The position numbers were made by a program, and so were the translations under genes. This document shows positions 6,891 to 15,909 of a stretch of DNA of 23,142 nt, one piece after another. The notes below the pieces were generated by a model. The model was not told the origin of the DNA. It saw only the letters and a list, made by a program, of their open reading frames with translations, and ran no database searches. The stretch is from Ignavibacteriaceae bacterium. Its GTDB lineage: Bacteria; Bacteroidota; Ignavibacteria; Ignavibacteriales; Ignavibacteriaceae. The stretch covers positions 1 through 23,142 of the forward strand of contig JACAFA010000218.1 in assembly GCA_013388525.1 (NCBI GenBank), in the 5' to 3' direction. Each line of letters starts with the position of its first letter. Within the stretch, counting starts at the first letter, position 1.

Positions 6891-7940
6891 TTAATACATT
6901 TCATAATATTCCTGGACCTTTGTTGGGTCGCTAGTCTTTAAAAGTGCAAGTCTTAAAAGAACTCTTGCCTTAGAAGGAATAAGCTCATACGAAGCGACAA
7001 ATCCGAGAGCATCGTCATCTAATTCAATATTTCTTCCAACAAAACCAGTAATAACACGTGAACCACGAACAACAACAACACCTTTCTCTCTTGCATATTT
7101 TAATGCTTCGACACAAGCATCTGTCAAATTACCATTTCCAAGACCGCTTGTAACGATACCTTTTGCACCAAGATCAACTGCAGCTTTGATTAAATCGCCG
7201 GGTGCGTCTTCATAAATTGCAATCACATCAACTCTTGGTAAACTGGTTAAGTTATCAACATTAAATTCAGTTTGATATGTGTGTTTTTTATCGGGCACAT
7301 CTACATAATTAATTTCCCCATAGTTAACTGTTCCTAACGGACCAACTAATGGAGAAAAAAATGTTTCAACTGCAGTAGTGCTACCCTTAATAACGGCACG
7401 ACCGGAATGAATAAGATCATTTGCAACAACCAATACACCACGATCCATTGATTCTTTATTTCCTGCAACAGCGACAGCATTGAAAATATTCAATGGACCA
7501 TCAGCACTAAGCGCAGTTGAGGGACGCATTGAACAAGTTAGCACAACCGGCTTCTTTGATTTGATTACAAGATTCAGGAAGTATGCAGTTTCTTCCATAG
7601 TGTCTGTACCGTGAGTTATAACAATTCCATCAACATCATCTTGGGCTAATAACTCATTGCAGCGTTTTGCTAATTTCAACCAGACTACATCGCTCATATT
7701 CTGGCTGCCGATATTAGAAATCTGCTCACCGGTTACATTCGCGATTTCTTTTAGTTGAGGTACAGCGTTTATCAGAGTTTCAATACCAACCTGACCAGAT
7801 TGATATCCCGACTGAACTTCAGTAGGCGCTGCGCCTGCGATAGTTCCGCCAGTAGCGAGAATAACTACGTGAGGCAGCTTTTGTGCATTTACAGTAAGCA
7901 CGACAGCTATAACGAAAAAGAAACTAAGTAATCTTTTCAT
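6891..7940 (-). CDS. ansB: Periplasmic L-asparaginase, type II
   Basis: Hydrolyses L-asparagine to aspartate and ammonia. The 349-aa protein begins with a signal peptide (MKRLLSFFFVIAVVLTVNA-Q), followed by the first active-site motif ATGGTIAG (residues 29-36, nucleophile Thr33) and the second, HGTDTMEETAYF (Thr112-Asp113). Family motifs CSMRPSTALSADGPLN, the KGSTTAV segment holding the expected catalytic lysine, and the C-terminal GSRVITGFV are also present. The signal peptide and overall pattern fit the high-affinity exported type II enzyme. It is the last gene of the long run, 35 bp after malic enzyme. With the exported aspartase next door, asparagine could be turned into fumarate without entering the cytoplasm. 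Some type II enzymes also act on glutamine. Confidence 0.95.
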   Translation of the reverse strand: MKRLLSFFFVIAVVLTVNAQKLPHVVILATGGTIAGAAPTEVQSGYQSGQVGIETLINAVPQLKEIANVTGEQISNIGSQNMSDVVWLKLAKRCNELLAQDDVDGIVITHGTDTMEETAYFLNLVIKSKKPVVLTCSMRPSTALSADGPLNIFNAVAVAGNKESMDRGVLVVANDLIHSGRAVIKGSTTAVETFFSPLVGPLGTVNYGEINYVDVPDKKHTYQTEFNVDNLTSLPRVDVIAIYEDAPGDLIKAAVDLGAKGIVTSGLGNGNLTDACVEALKYAREKGVVVVRGSRVITGFVGRNIELDDDALGFVASYELIPSKARVLLRLALLKTSDPTKVQEYYEMY

Positions 7941-7975
7941 AACACCACTCCTTTTAATAATTTTAGAATGATTAA

Positions 7976-9592
7976 TTATTTGTAAACAGGTTCATACATT
8001 TTGCTTTTAATAAACTTCCTGATATTCTTTGGTTTTTTAACACGGGCTAATCCGCTTAGGGAAATTTCTTCCGTAACTTTCACCGCTACATTTACGGAGA
8101 CATCTCTGATATTTTTTATTGGCGGATAGATCAATCCTTTTGAAAAATCTTCTTCAGTGATTTGTTCAGCAACTGCTTCTGAAGCAGTAAGAAGCATTTC
8201 GTCAGTAACTCTTTTTGCTTCGGTTGCATAGATTGCTAAACCCAGCGCAGGAAAAATGAATACATTGTTGCCTTGTCCCGGAGTAAAAGTTTTTCCGTTG
8301 TATGTTACTGGCGCAAACGGACTTCCACTTGCAAATATTGCTTTACCTTTACTCCACGTGTAAGCTTGCTCGGCAGTACATTCGGAATGCGAAGTTGGAT
8401 TTGAATAAGGGAATATAATCGGACGTTCGTTGATTGAACTCATATTTTCAATTACCTGCTGAGTGAAAGCTCCACCAACCGTGCTCACACCAATTATCGC
8501 TGTAGGTTTTATTTTCAAAATGCTCGCTGCAAAATCGTTTGAAGGATCACTATCATGAGCAAATGGTATTTGATGTTCGGCAAGATCAGTTCTTGATTTT
8601 ACGAGTAATCCATTCACATCAAACATCCAGCATCGTTTGTAAGCTTCTTCTTTGCTTAAGCCATCCTTTTGAAATTTCTTTACAAGCATATCAGCAATAC
8701 CGAACGCAGCAGCACCAGCACCAAGAAAAAGAAATTTTTGTTCTTTGAATGGCTTTTTTAATAATCGGCTTACCGCAATAAAGCCAGCAACAGCTATTGC
8801 TGCTGTTCCCTGAATGTCATCATTGAAGGTACAGATTTTATCCCTGTACTTGTCTAAAATCCTGATCGCATTCACACCTGCAAAATCTTCCCATTGAATA
8901 CAAATCTTCGGATATACTTTCGTAACAGCTTTTACAAATGCTTTAATAAATTCATCGTACTTTTTCCCTGTAACTCTCTTTTGTTTTAGTCCCGGATAAA
9001 GAGGATCATTTAAATACTTTTCATTATCTGTTCCCACATCAAGAACAATCGGTACTGTGTGTTCCGGCGGAACACCCGCACAACTCGTGTATAATGCTAA
9101 TTTGCCTATTGGAATGCCAATTCCGTTAACTCCGAGATCACCAAGACCTAAAATTCTTTGTCCATCAGTAACAACGGTGAACCTGATATCCTTAGCTGGC
9201 CAGTTTTTTAAAATCGTTTCAATTTCATTTTTATGTTTGATTGAAATGAATAGTCCTCTCGGTCTTCTTGCAATGTGACCTAATCTTTCACAAGCTTCAC
9301 CAACCGTCGGTGTGTAAACCAAAGGCAAATATTTTGCGGGATCACTTATTATAGTTTTGAAAAATAATGTCTCGTTGGTGTCAAGCAATCCTGTCAAATA
9401 AATATATCTGTTAATTGGCTTATTTAAATTTTCTATCTGTTCCTGCACACGCATAATTTGTGTTTCCATAGATTCGATAGTATCTGGTAGAATACCATCC
9501 AACCCATGTTTCTTTCTTTCAGCTTTGGAGAAAGCTGTTCCTTTATTTTTACGGGGATTGTATAAAAGTGAATATCCTTTTAATTCTTTCAT
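7976..9592 (-). CDS. maeA: Malic enzyme, NAD-type
   Basis: Oxidatively decarboxylates malate to pyruvate and CO2. The 538-aa protein has the long malic-enzyme form: YTPTVGEACE (93-102, catalytic Tyr93), RPRGLFISI, GLGDLGVNGIGIPIGKLALY (149-168, catalytic Lys164), WEDFAG (metal-binding Glu236/Asp237), FNDDIQGTAA (257-265, metal-binding Asp259) and the dinucleotide-binding GAGAAAFG (291-298). It has no signal peptide, so it is cytosolic. Length and motifs match SfcA/MaeA-type enzymes; NAD rather than NADP is inferred from this. It lies between the AspT exchanger (53 bp upstream) and asparaginase (35 bp downstream). Here it can drain fumarate-derived malate to pyruvate and thereby supply carbon for alanine leaving through AspT. 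Confidence 0.93.
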   Translation of the reverse strand: MKELKGYSLLYNPRKNKGTAFSKAERKKHGLDGILPDTIESMETQIMRVQEQIENLNKPINRYIYLTGLLDTNETLFFKTIISDPAKYLPLVYTPTVGEACERLGHIARRPRGLFISIKHKNEIETILKNWPAKDIRFTVVTDGQRILGLGDLGVNGIGIPIGKLALYTSCAGVPPEHTVPIVLDVGTDNEKYLNDPLYPGLKQKRVTGKKYDEFIKAFVKAVTKVYPKICIQWEDFAGVNAIRILDKYRDKICTFNDDIQGTAAIAVAGFIAVSRLLKKPFKEQKFLFLGAGAAAFGIADMLVKKFQKDGLSKEEAYKRCWMFDVNGLLVKSRTDLAEHQIPFAHDSDPSNDFAASILKIKPTAIIGVSTVGGAFTQQVIENMSSINERPIIFPYSNPTSHSECTAEQAYTWSKGKAIFASGSPFAPVTYNGKTFTPGQGNNVFIFPALGLAIYATEAKRVTDEMLLTASEAVAEQITEEDFSKGLIYPPIKNIRDVSVNVAVKVTEEISLSGLARVKKPKNIRKFIKSKMYEPVYK

Positions 9593-9645
9593 TGAGATTG
9601 TTCTCTATTCTATTGTAAAAATATTTTTCATTGATTCTATTAATC

Positions 9646-11325
9646 TTAATTCATCATTCCTACTATCACAGGACCCCAGGCAGTAAGTAAAATACTTCCA
9701 AGCGCGTACGGTACTGTATATCCAAGGACGGGCACTTTGCTAGCTGCTGAATCCTGAAGTGCTTTCAATCCTGGAGTCGTTGTTCCGGCACCTGCCTGAG
9801 CTCCCAGCAGAATTACAGGATTAATTTTCAGGACATAATAACCAAAATAGAGTCCAACAATATGAGGTGTTATTGCTACAATGAGACCTGCAATCAGTAA
9901 GCCGACTCCTGTTTGACTTAATCCGGAGATAAATGTTGGACCAGCACTAAGTCCAACTATTCCAATGAATGTTGAAAGACCAACATTATCAAAAATCCAG
10001 AGTGCTGGTTCGGGAATGCGTCCGAATTTAGGAGTTTTAGAACGAAGCCAGCCAAATATTAATCCCATTATAAGTGCACCACCGCTTGTTGTGAGCGTTA
10101 TCGAAATTCCAAAAACAGTGACTGCAATCAGGCCAACTAATCCACCAAGCATAATTCCCAGACCGACAAATATCATATCAGTGTCAGGAGTAGCGCGGTC
10201 AATATAGCCAATGGATTTTGCAGCACGCTCAACATCTTCCTGAAGCCCTGAAACTTTTAAAAGATCACCACGATTAACGATAGTCTCAGCAGTAAATGGA
10301 ATTTCCTGTCCTGTTCTGATTAATTTATGAAGCTTAACACCCTGACCATATTTTGTTCCCAATTCAATCAATGTTTTACCAGCCACATTCTTGTTTGTGA
10401 TAATTAAATCTCTGTTTGCAATAGGATAATCCAGAAGTTCCTGATCCATCACTTCAGGACCAAATTCTGTAAGCTTTTCAAATAGAACTTTGTACCGGGC
10501 CATTACCGATATAATATCACCTTCTTGAATGATTGTTGCAGAATTTGTTTCTATTATTTTCCCATCACGGCGAAGGCGCTGAATAAAAATCCTAGATTCA
10601 GTTACAGTCCTTTCAATATCTCCGATACTCAATCCAACCCATTTTGTATTAGTGACTTTGAATGCACGAAGTCTCCAATCTTCGAACGCAGAGGCTAATC
10701 CATTATCATCTTCGGTTTTACCCAAAAGTTTTTTCTCAAGCTCTTTGCTGGCAGATCGTAAATCAATTTTTAACAGTTTAGGTGCCAATGATGAAAGAAA
10801 CCAGACGATAAAGATTGTGCCAACAAGGTAAGTAACAGCATAAGCAACAGCTACGTTATTTAGCAGAATTGTTCTCTCTGATTCGGGCAGCGAGAGACGT
10901 TGAATTGATTCACTTGCAGTTCCGATTATCGTTGACTGAGAAAACGCACCAGCCAGCATGCCAGCCGTGGTTCCAATATCGAAATTCATGATCTTTCCAA
11001 TAGCATAAGCAGTAAACAAACTAACCAAAGAGAGTACAACAGTTAGTATCAACTGAGGTCCTGCATCTTTTTTTAATCCCTGGAAAAATTGCGGACCAAC
11101 TTTGTATCCTGTTGCAAATAGGAACAAATCAAAAAATATTACTTTTACAATCGGGTAAACCTCAATATGAAACTGACCGATCAAAACTCCGGCAAACAAT
11201 GTTCCCAGCGCTGATCCAACTTTGAAATTACCAATGCTGATTTTTCCAAAAGCAAATCCTAAAGCGAGTACCAGGAAAAGTGCCAGCTCCGGATATTGCT
11301 GAAGTATTCCGATAAAGTTATTCAT
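9646..11325 (-). CDS. aspT: Aspartate:alanine exchanger (AspT) family transporter
   Basis: A 559-aa inner-membrane antiporter of the AAE family. Two blocks of transmembrane helices (about residues 10-185 and 385-559) flank a soluble region of about 180 residues with two TrkA-C/RCK_C-like domains (KVTNTKWVGLSIGDIER...EGDIISVMAR and LIITNKNVAGKTLIELG...RGDLLKVSG), the hallmark of the family. The second membrane block has LTTSGGALIMGLIFGW, GLSAGPTFISGL and GAQAGAGTTTPGL, the repeated Gly/Thr-rich helix motifs. Founding members exchange external aspartate for internal alanine and build a proton-motive force when an aspartate decarboxylase is active; none is seen here. Substrate is inferred from the family and from neighbouring malic enzyme, asparaginase and aspartase. 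Other members handle different dicarboxylates. Confidence 0.85.
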   Translation of the reverse strand: MNNFIGILQQYPELALFLVLALGFAFGKISIGNFKVGSALGTLFAGVLIGQFHIEVYPIVKVIFFDLFLFATGYKVGPQFFQGLKKDAGPQLILTVVLSLVSLFTAYAIGKIMNFDIGTTAGMLAGAFSQSTIIGTASESIQRLSLPESERTILLNNVAVAYAVTYLVGTIFIVWFLSSLAPKLLKIDLRSASKELEKKLLGKTEDDNGLASAFEDWRLRAFKVTNTKWVGLSIGDIERTVTESRIFIQRLRRDGKIIETNSATIIQEGDIISVMARYKVLFEKLTEFGPEVMDQELLDYPIANRDLIITNKNVAGKTLIELGTKYGQGVKLHKLIRTGQEIPFTAETIVNRGDLLKVSGLQEDVERAAKSIGYIDRATPDTDMIFVGLGIMLGGLVGLIAVTVFGISITLTTSGGALIMGLIFGWLRSKTPKFGRIPEPALWIFDNVGLSTFIGIVGLSAGPTFISGLSQTGVGLLIAGLIVAITPHIVGLYFGYYVLKINPVILLGAQAGAGTTTPGLKALQDSAASKVPVLGYTVPYALGSILLTAWGPVIVGMMN

Positions 11326-11350
11326 ATATTTTTTTATAACACTCTAAATG

Positions 11351-12316
11351 TTAAAAGTAATAACTCATATAAATTTTTGTGTAAAGGAATTTCAATGTTT
11401 TATCAAATCGTTCTGCCGAAATCGGCTGGAAGTAATTTTCAAATCCCACAGTAAAATCATTTCTATTAATAAAAGCAATGTTGAGATTTACTGTGTAGAT
11501 TGGCGGTGCGGCTTCTTTAAAACGCCATTCATTCGATACTGCAGTTGCGCCGATGGCTACTCCAAAAGGAATATCAAACCAGTTCCTTAAATCTATACTG
11601 AGGAGTAAACCAGAATTCCATTTGAATTTGCTCTCACTTTTTTCAGCATAGACTTCTCCAAGTCCTGCAGAAACTTTTGTAATCACTCCAAATACTCTAC
11701 TTATTCTGAACGCAAACCTGAATTCTATGTTACTTGTTAGGCTTTGAAAATTATTAATCAATTGCCTGTTTACAAGAGTATCTGAAGAAGCAGTAGAATC
11801 AAGTCTAAATCCAAGATCGACAAATGTAAGTGTCGAGCTATTCAGGTCTATTGCAGTTGAGAGTAAAAGGTTATCATCTTCCACTATTTTTAATAACCAA
11901 CCGATCCCGAAATTTGTAGCCGCATCTATACCTTGAGAAGCAAGTGATATTGCATTATTACCTAAGCTTGCAAGTCCGGATGCTTTTATGCGAAGAGCAG
12001 CCCAAGGTCTTACGGCATATTGAAATTCAACACCGCCCTGGGCATAAAAAATATCCGGTTTAAAATTTATTGTTTTGTCCGATCCTTCGATTGTAATTGG
12101 AATTTCCGTCTCAACAAAACCTGCTGTACCAAAAAACAAACTAAATTTTGTATTAATAAAGGGATCATCAACTCCTGTTATTGAAGTGAATATATGGTCA
12201 CCAAGTGACGGTAAATATGTGGTGTCAGAACCCTGAGCAAAGGTAGTTGAAGTCTGCAGCAGAACCTGCACCAAAAACAATATTACAAATATTTTATTTG
12301 AGTATTTCATCTGCAT
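11351..12316 (-). CDS. Outer-membrane beta-barrel protein, unknown function
   Basis: A 321-aa exported protein: signal peptide (MKYSNKIFVILFLVQVLLQTSTTFA-QG), then alternating hydrophobic/polar strands rich in Phe, Ile and Tyr (LNIAFINRNDFTVGFENYF) and a final strand ending in an aromatic residue (KIYMSYYF), the usual C-terminal signal of outer-membrane barrels. ATG codons at positions 1 and 3 are both possible starts. It lies 7 bp after the preceding beta-barrel gene and 25 bp before AspT, inside the same run. I do not recognise the family. A role as a channel or a porin accessory for the amino-acid genes is only inferred from position. Confidence 0.65.
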   Translation of the reverse strand: MQMKYSNKIFVILFLVQVLLQTSTTFAQGSDTTYLPSLGDHIFTSITGVDDPFINTKFSLFFGTAGFVETEIPITIEGSDKTINFKPDIFYAQGGVEFQYAVRPWAALRIKASGLASLGNNAISLASQGIDAATNFGIGWLLKIVEDDNLLLSTAIDLNSSTLTFVDLGFRLDSTASSDTLVNRQLINNFQSLTSNIEFRFAFRISRVFGVITKVSAGLGEVYAEKSESKFKWNSGLLLSIDLRNWFDIPFGVAIGATAVSNEWRFKEAAPPIYTVNLNIAFINRNDFTVGFENYFQPISAERFDKTLKFLYTKIYMSYYF

Positions 12317-12323
12317 AAAAAAG

Positions 12324-12962
12324 TTAAAGCGGAATCATTATTCCTGTGCTCAGCTTAAATCCTGTACTCTTATAATTTGAGACGTATATCTCTGAACTAA
12401 CTTCTGCCTCACCTGTATAAATATTAACAAGTCCCTGGATATATCTTAGCTCAAAAAACAAATGTGGTCCTCCAATCGGTATCTTATATCCAAGATTAAA
12501 AAAAGCAACTGCATCATAATTCAGAAACTTATCTTTAATATCCTTTTCATTTGACTCATATGTTAACATTGCAGAACTGAGTAGTTGAAAACTGACTCCG
12601 CTTCCAACAAAAAATCGCTCTGTATTTATTTTGAAAATGACACCAAGTCCAAAATAATTTTGTTTAACACCGTAAGTAAGCACAGTATCCCGCAATTTTT
12701 CTTCGTCACCAAATACAATATTAGAACCTTTCTGTTCGAATGAAGGCTCTAAAGAAATCACAACATCTTCAGTCAACTGAAAATCCAGATTCCCGCCAAA
12801 GGTCATTCCATATATTGATTCATAGCTTGCATCTTCAGGCGGATTCCCTCCAAAACTGGAGCTGTTCACACCGCCCCAAACCGATAACTGGAGTTGTGCA
12901 AATGAAATATTCGCTATCAGAAAAAGCAGAGCTGATAAAAAATATGTTTTCTTAAAAATCAT
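12324..12962 (-). CDS. Outer-membrane beta-barrel protein, PorT/opacity-like
   Basis: A 212-aa protein with a signal peptide (MIFKKTYFLSALLFLIANISFA-Q) and a mature region built like the small eight-stranded barrels common in Bacteroidetes: LQLSVWGGVNSSSFGG, MTFGGNLDFQLTEDVVISLEPSFEQKGSN, YFGLGVIFKIN, FLNYDAVAFFNLGYKIPIGGPHLFFELRYIQGLVNIY, and a closing strand FKLSTGIMIPL. No ribosome binding site is evident in front of its ATG, but the frame and signal peptide fix the start. It is packed 39 bp after the large repeat protein and 7 bp before the next barrel. Function unknown. Confidence 0.65.
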   Translation of the reverse strand: MIFKKTYFLSALLFLIANISFAQLQLSVWGGVNSSSFGGNPPEDASYESIYGMTFGGNLDFQLTEDVVISLEPSFEQKGSNIVFGDEEKLRDTVLTYGVKQNYFGLGVIFKINTERFFVGSGVSFQLLSSAMLTYESNEKDIKDKFLNYDAVAFFNLGYKIPIGGPHLFFELRYIQGLVNIYTGEAEVSSEIYVSNYKSTGFKLSTGIMIPL

Positions 12963-13001
12963 TCAATATTTTTTTGATAAATAAAATTTGGCCACACACT
13001 G

Positions 13002-15122
13002 TTACCTTCTTTTTCCGCTACCTCTGTTCATATTTCTTGAGGTATTCGATCTCTGTTGATTATAAGTTTGTGTCTTCTGGTTACCTCTATCTCTTGACGT
13101 CTGCTGGCGGTTTAAGTCCTGTTTATTTTTTTCATAATTAGATTTGTTTTTACTTTGATCAACATTAGACCAGTTGTTCCCTTCCCGAGATTGCCATTGG
13201 TTGTTATCCTTTTTATAAACGTTTCCTTGCTTATCAGCGTAAACATTGTTATTTGTATTCACTCTGTTTTTTTGCTGATCACCTAATGAAACATTATTCC
13301 TCTGCTGATCCATCGTTGAAACATTATTTCTTTGTCTGTCGTTGGTATTTATATTGCCGCGATTACCATCATTGTAAATGTTTCTATTTCCATTCTGGTT
13401 ATAATGGGAGATCTGGTTGTTCTGTCCATATCTGTAACCAGCATAAAATCCTGCTCTTCTACCATCATAATAGCCGTGACTGTATCCTCCGTTATATCCT
13501 CCTGCACCCCAATAACCACCGTAATAAGGATAAGAATGATAGCTTACAGCCATCCATCCATAGGGACCTCCGAAGCTCATTCCAAATCCATAGCTCCAGC
13601 CTGTATAAGGATTATAATGTGCAGAGAATCCGTAAGTAACAGGTCGTGGATAATAGTAAGTTCCGTAGTAAGGTGGATAATAATAACCTGTTCCATAAAT
13701 TACTGTTCCTCCATAAGTATAGCAGCCAGTGTAACCCGGATAATATCCAACATACACAACTTCAGGAGTTGAGTCATACACGTAAACATATTTAGTATTG
13801 TAAACCGGTGAGTCCGGGGTCATTTCATAAATTTTATCAGGAACTTCTGTAGCAACTTTCCAGGGACCTTTTGGATTAGTGGCTTCAAACCATGTTGCAT
13901 TATCACAGCAGTAGTACTTATCTAAATACTTGATAACACTTTTGTCTGTATTGGTTGCGTAGTAAAGATCGGTAGTTGATAATGGTTCAAACTTCGGTTC
14001 GCCATCATAATTAACTTCCAGCTTTGTGTTGCGGTCAACTTTTGAAGTTTGAGGAATTTGTGTATCAAGGATTGCATCTTTTGATTCCTCAGTTCCGGGA
14101 ACATTTGTAAGTACATTACCCATTTCAGATTCGGGAGGAATTTTTTTAAAATCTTCCGGAAGTTTTTCTGGATCGACAAAACTCCACGGTCCTCCCAGAG
14201 ATTTTGATTGGAACCATCTTCCGGAGAGTAAAATCAAATATGTCTGAGTGTTAATATCCATTATAATATCACTCTCTGTATTTTTTACGAATAGCAAAGA
14301 CGTGCCTTCAATAGATCCTAATTCAGGTTCACCAATAGTTTCAATTAACTCAGCAGGTTTTGTCCTCACAATTATTTTAGGTTTAACTTTAATCGTATCC
14401 GGATTGATGTCTTTATATTCATCAGGATTTTTCTTTAGAATAAACTCAATCAGCTCATCCGGAATTTCTTCGGTGAATTCATAATCATCCAAAATATTTT
14501 CTGATTTGTACCAAAGCGGTCCACCTTTGAGATAGTAAACTTCGTCCCAGTTATCTTTTACGATAAAGAATGGAGTGTTTATTACGATTTCAAAATCAGT
14601 GTCTTCCAGCTTTTTAAATTTAGGTTCACCGTCAATTGTGATTAGAGCTGCAGGATATGTTACGTGAATAATTTCAGGCGGATCGGTTTTAAAATTTTCT
14701 TTGGACTTGCTCTGGTCAGTATCAAGGTATGCTATCAGTTGATCGATTGTGATATCAAGTTCCCATTTAGGAATTTCATCTGATAAAAATTTCTTTAGCT
14801 CTTCGATTTTTGTTGAATCCTGATCCGGGAATTTTGCATCTGTAACCACTACTTCGTCAAGGGAAATTAACCTTGTATCCCTATCGGTTAAAATTTTTGT
14901 GTTTACCCACACGGCTCCGAATATTGGATCATTTTGTTTCGGCGCATTTATCATTACCGCTGCACGGAATTGCAAAAAAATTTTATCGAAAGATTCAACC
15001 TGCGGCTGATAAATTGTAACCTCCGTTCCCGATGAGTGAGTGATTATCTTTGGCCACTCTTCTGAAAACAGATTAATGTTAGCTATCAAGAAAAAAACTA
15101 AAATTCTTGCTAAGCATTTCAT
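13002..15122 (-). CDS. Large exported protein with three internal repeats, Tyr/Gly-rich region and Asn/Gln-rich basic tail
   Basis: A 706-aa protein from the ATG at 15120-15122, chosen because AGGA (15131-15134) lies eight bases upstream and a signal peptide follows; a GTG 13 codons earlier falls inside the previous gene and has no site. Order: signal peptide; a domain (about 22-145) beginning EEWPKIITHSSGTEVTIYQPQVESF; three related repeats of about 70 residues (about 150-222, 249-317, 365-427), each with GEP.F/L, a hydrophobic stretch with NT, and W(Y/F).S/A...GPW; a Tyr/Gly/Pro-rich stretch (about 443-567); and a basic Asn/Gln/Arg tail with three QRNNVS-like units, NVYADKQGNVYKKDNNQW and a final GKRR. 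It resembles a widespread exported protein type, sometimes auto-labelled carbohydrate-binding family V/XII, whose function is unproven. Surface or cell-wall attachment is only a guess. Confidence 0.7.
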   Translation of the reverse strand: MKCLARILVFFLIANINLFSEEWPKIITHSSGTEVTIYQPQVESFDKIFLQFRAAVMINAPKQNDPIFGAVWVNTKILTDRDTRLISLDEVVVTDAKFPDQDSTKIEELKKFLSDEIPKWELDITIDQLIAYLDTDQSKSKENFKTDPPEIIHVTYPAALITIDGEPKFKKLEDTDFEIVINTPFFIVKDNWDEVYYLKGGPLWYKSENILDDYEFTEEIPDELIEFILKKNPDEYKDINPDTIKVKPKIIVRTKPAELIETIGEPELGSIEGTSLLFVKNTESDIIMDINTQTYLILLSGRWFQSKSLGGPWSFVDPEKLPEDFKKIPPESEMGNVLTNVPGTEESKDAILDTQIPQTSKVDRNTKLEVNYDGEPKFEPLSTTDLYYATNTDKSVIKYLDKYYCCDNATWFEATNPKGPWKVATEVPDKIYEMTPDSPVYNTKYVYVYDSTPEVVYVGYYPGYTGCYTYGGTVIYGTGYYYPPYYGTYYYPRPVTYGFSAHYNPYTGWSYGFGMSFGGPYGWMAVSYHSYPYYGGYWGAGGYNGGYSHGYYDGRRAGFYAGYRYGQNNQISHYNQNGNRNIYNDGNRGNINTNDRQRNNVSTMDQQRNNVSLGDQQKNRVNTNNNVYADKQGNVYKKDNNQWQSREGNNWSNVDQSKNKSNYEKNKQDLNRQQTSRDRGNQKTQTYNQQRSNTSRNMNRGSGKRR

Positions 15123-15147
15123 AAAATTCATCCTGTTTAAAAATAAA

Positions 15148-15909
15148 TTAATCACAGCCACCTATACAGAAGAACGGCGGTGAAAAAATCATCAGACCAA
15201 TTTCAAATCCTCCACCATAATTACCTCCAAACTCGTCATCGTATGTTAATGCGATATTTGTGTATTGATCCGGTTCCCAGCGTAATCCCGCTCTGAATTC
15301 AGTACTAACATTTAAGTCACCTGCTGAGCCGTAAATCTCTCCTACGACTGCCCATTTTGGACTTGTAGGGTACCAGGCTAATCGTGTGGAATATGTTAAG
15401 TACCACACGGTAGATTCTTCCACTCCATAGTTTTTAGTCACGCTGGCTCCGGGCATTATATCCCAGGAAAGTGTGTTATTAAAAAATGGAATTGTAATGG
15501 GCGCATTTGTCCAGAAGGTTTGAAATGCATCATTAACCCTGTCAGTTCCATCGAGATAACCGGGATCTATTCCGGTTCCAAGTTTAACTGCAAATCCTCC
15601 GGTCTTTGATTCATTTTCGTAAAACATATACTTCGCATACAAAGATGTTGAGTATCCGTCATCAGTTGTCGGGTCGTCATCATCATTGTAAATGTAAGCT
15701 GCAACCGTGAACTCCCATCCGGGCAACAAGGAAAAAGTATTCATAAGCATTGAGTTGCGTTCACCATAAGTAGCAATAACTGTTACTGTACCGTGTTCTT
15801 TGGATATCCAGCTGTCGGAATTAAACTGTTGTCCGTGAACGGAAATACTTGTAAGCAAAAGCAACCAAAAAATTATTTTGCTTGCATATTTTTTTTGACT
15901 ATTCATCAT
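15148..15909 (-). CDS. Exported beta-barrel-like protein, unknown function
   Basis: A 253-aa protein with a signal peptide (MMNSQKKYASKIIFWLLLLTSISVHG-Q). The mature part alternates polar and hydrophobic residues with many Tyr, Trp and Gly (FSLLPGWEFTVAAYIYN, TSLYAKYMFYEN, FAVKLGTGIDPGYLDG, LSWDIMPGASVTKNYG, FRAGLRWEPDQYTNIALTYDDEFGGNYGGGFEIGLMI), as expected of an outer-membrane barrel, and ends unusually in FFCIGGCD with two cysteines. Its ATG overlaps the stop of the amidohydrolase gene (ATGA), which indicates translational coupling. The family is not recognised. Confidence 0.6.
   Translation of the reverse strand: MMNSQKKYASKIIFWLLLLTSISVHGQQFNSDSWISKEHGTVTVIATYGERNSMLMNTFSLLPGWEFTVAAYIYNDDDDPTTDDGYSTSLYAKYMFYENESKTGGFAVKLGTGIDPGYLDGTDRVNDAFQTFWTNAPITIPFFNNTLSWDIMPGASVTKNYGVEESTVWYLTYSTRLAWYPTSPKWAVVGEIYGSAGDLNVSTEFRAGLRWEPDQYTNIALTYDDEFGGNYGGGFEIGLMIFSPPFFCIGGCD

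Noticed and set aside
13253..13772. Overlapping plus-strand open frames of 128 and 146 codons
   Set aside because: They lie opposite the Tyr/Gly- and Asn/Gln-rich part of the large exported protein, whose biased codons keep the other strand open. They have no signal peptide logic, ribosome binding site or family pattern.
13922..14179. Minus-strand open frame of 85 codons inside the large exported protein gene
   Set aside because: It is another frame of the same region; the large protein continues through it with clear internal repeats.
15123..15161. GTG start 13 codons upstream for the large exported protein
   Set aside because: It lies within the preceding gene, has no ribosome binding site, and would put a polar stretch before an otherwise good signal peptide.
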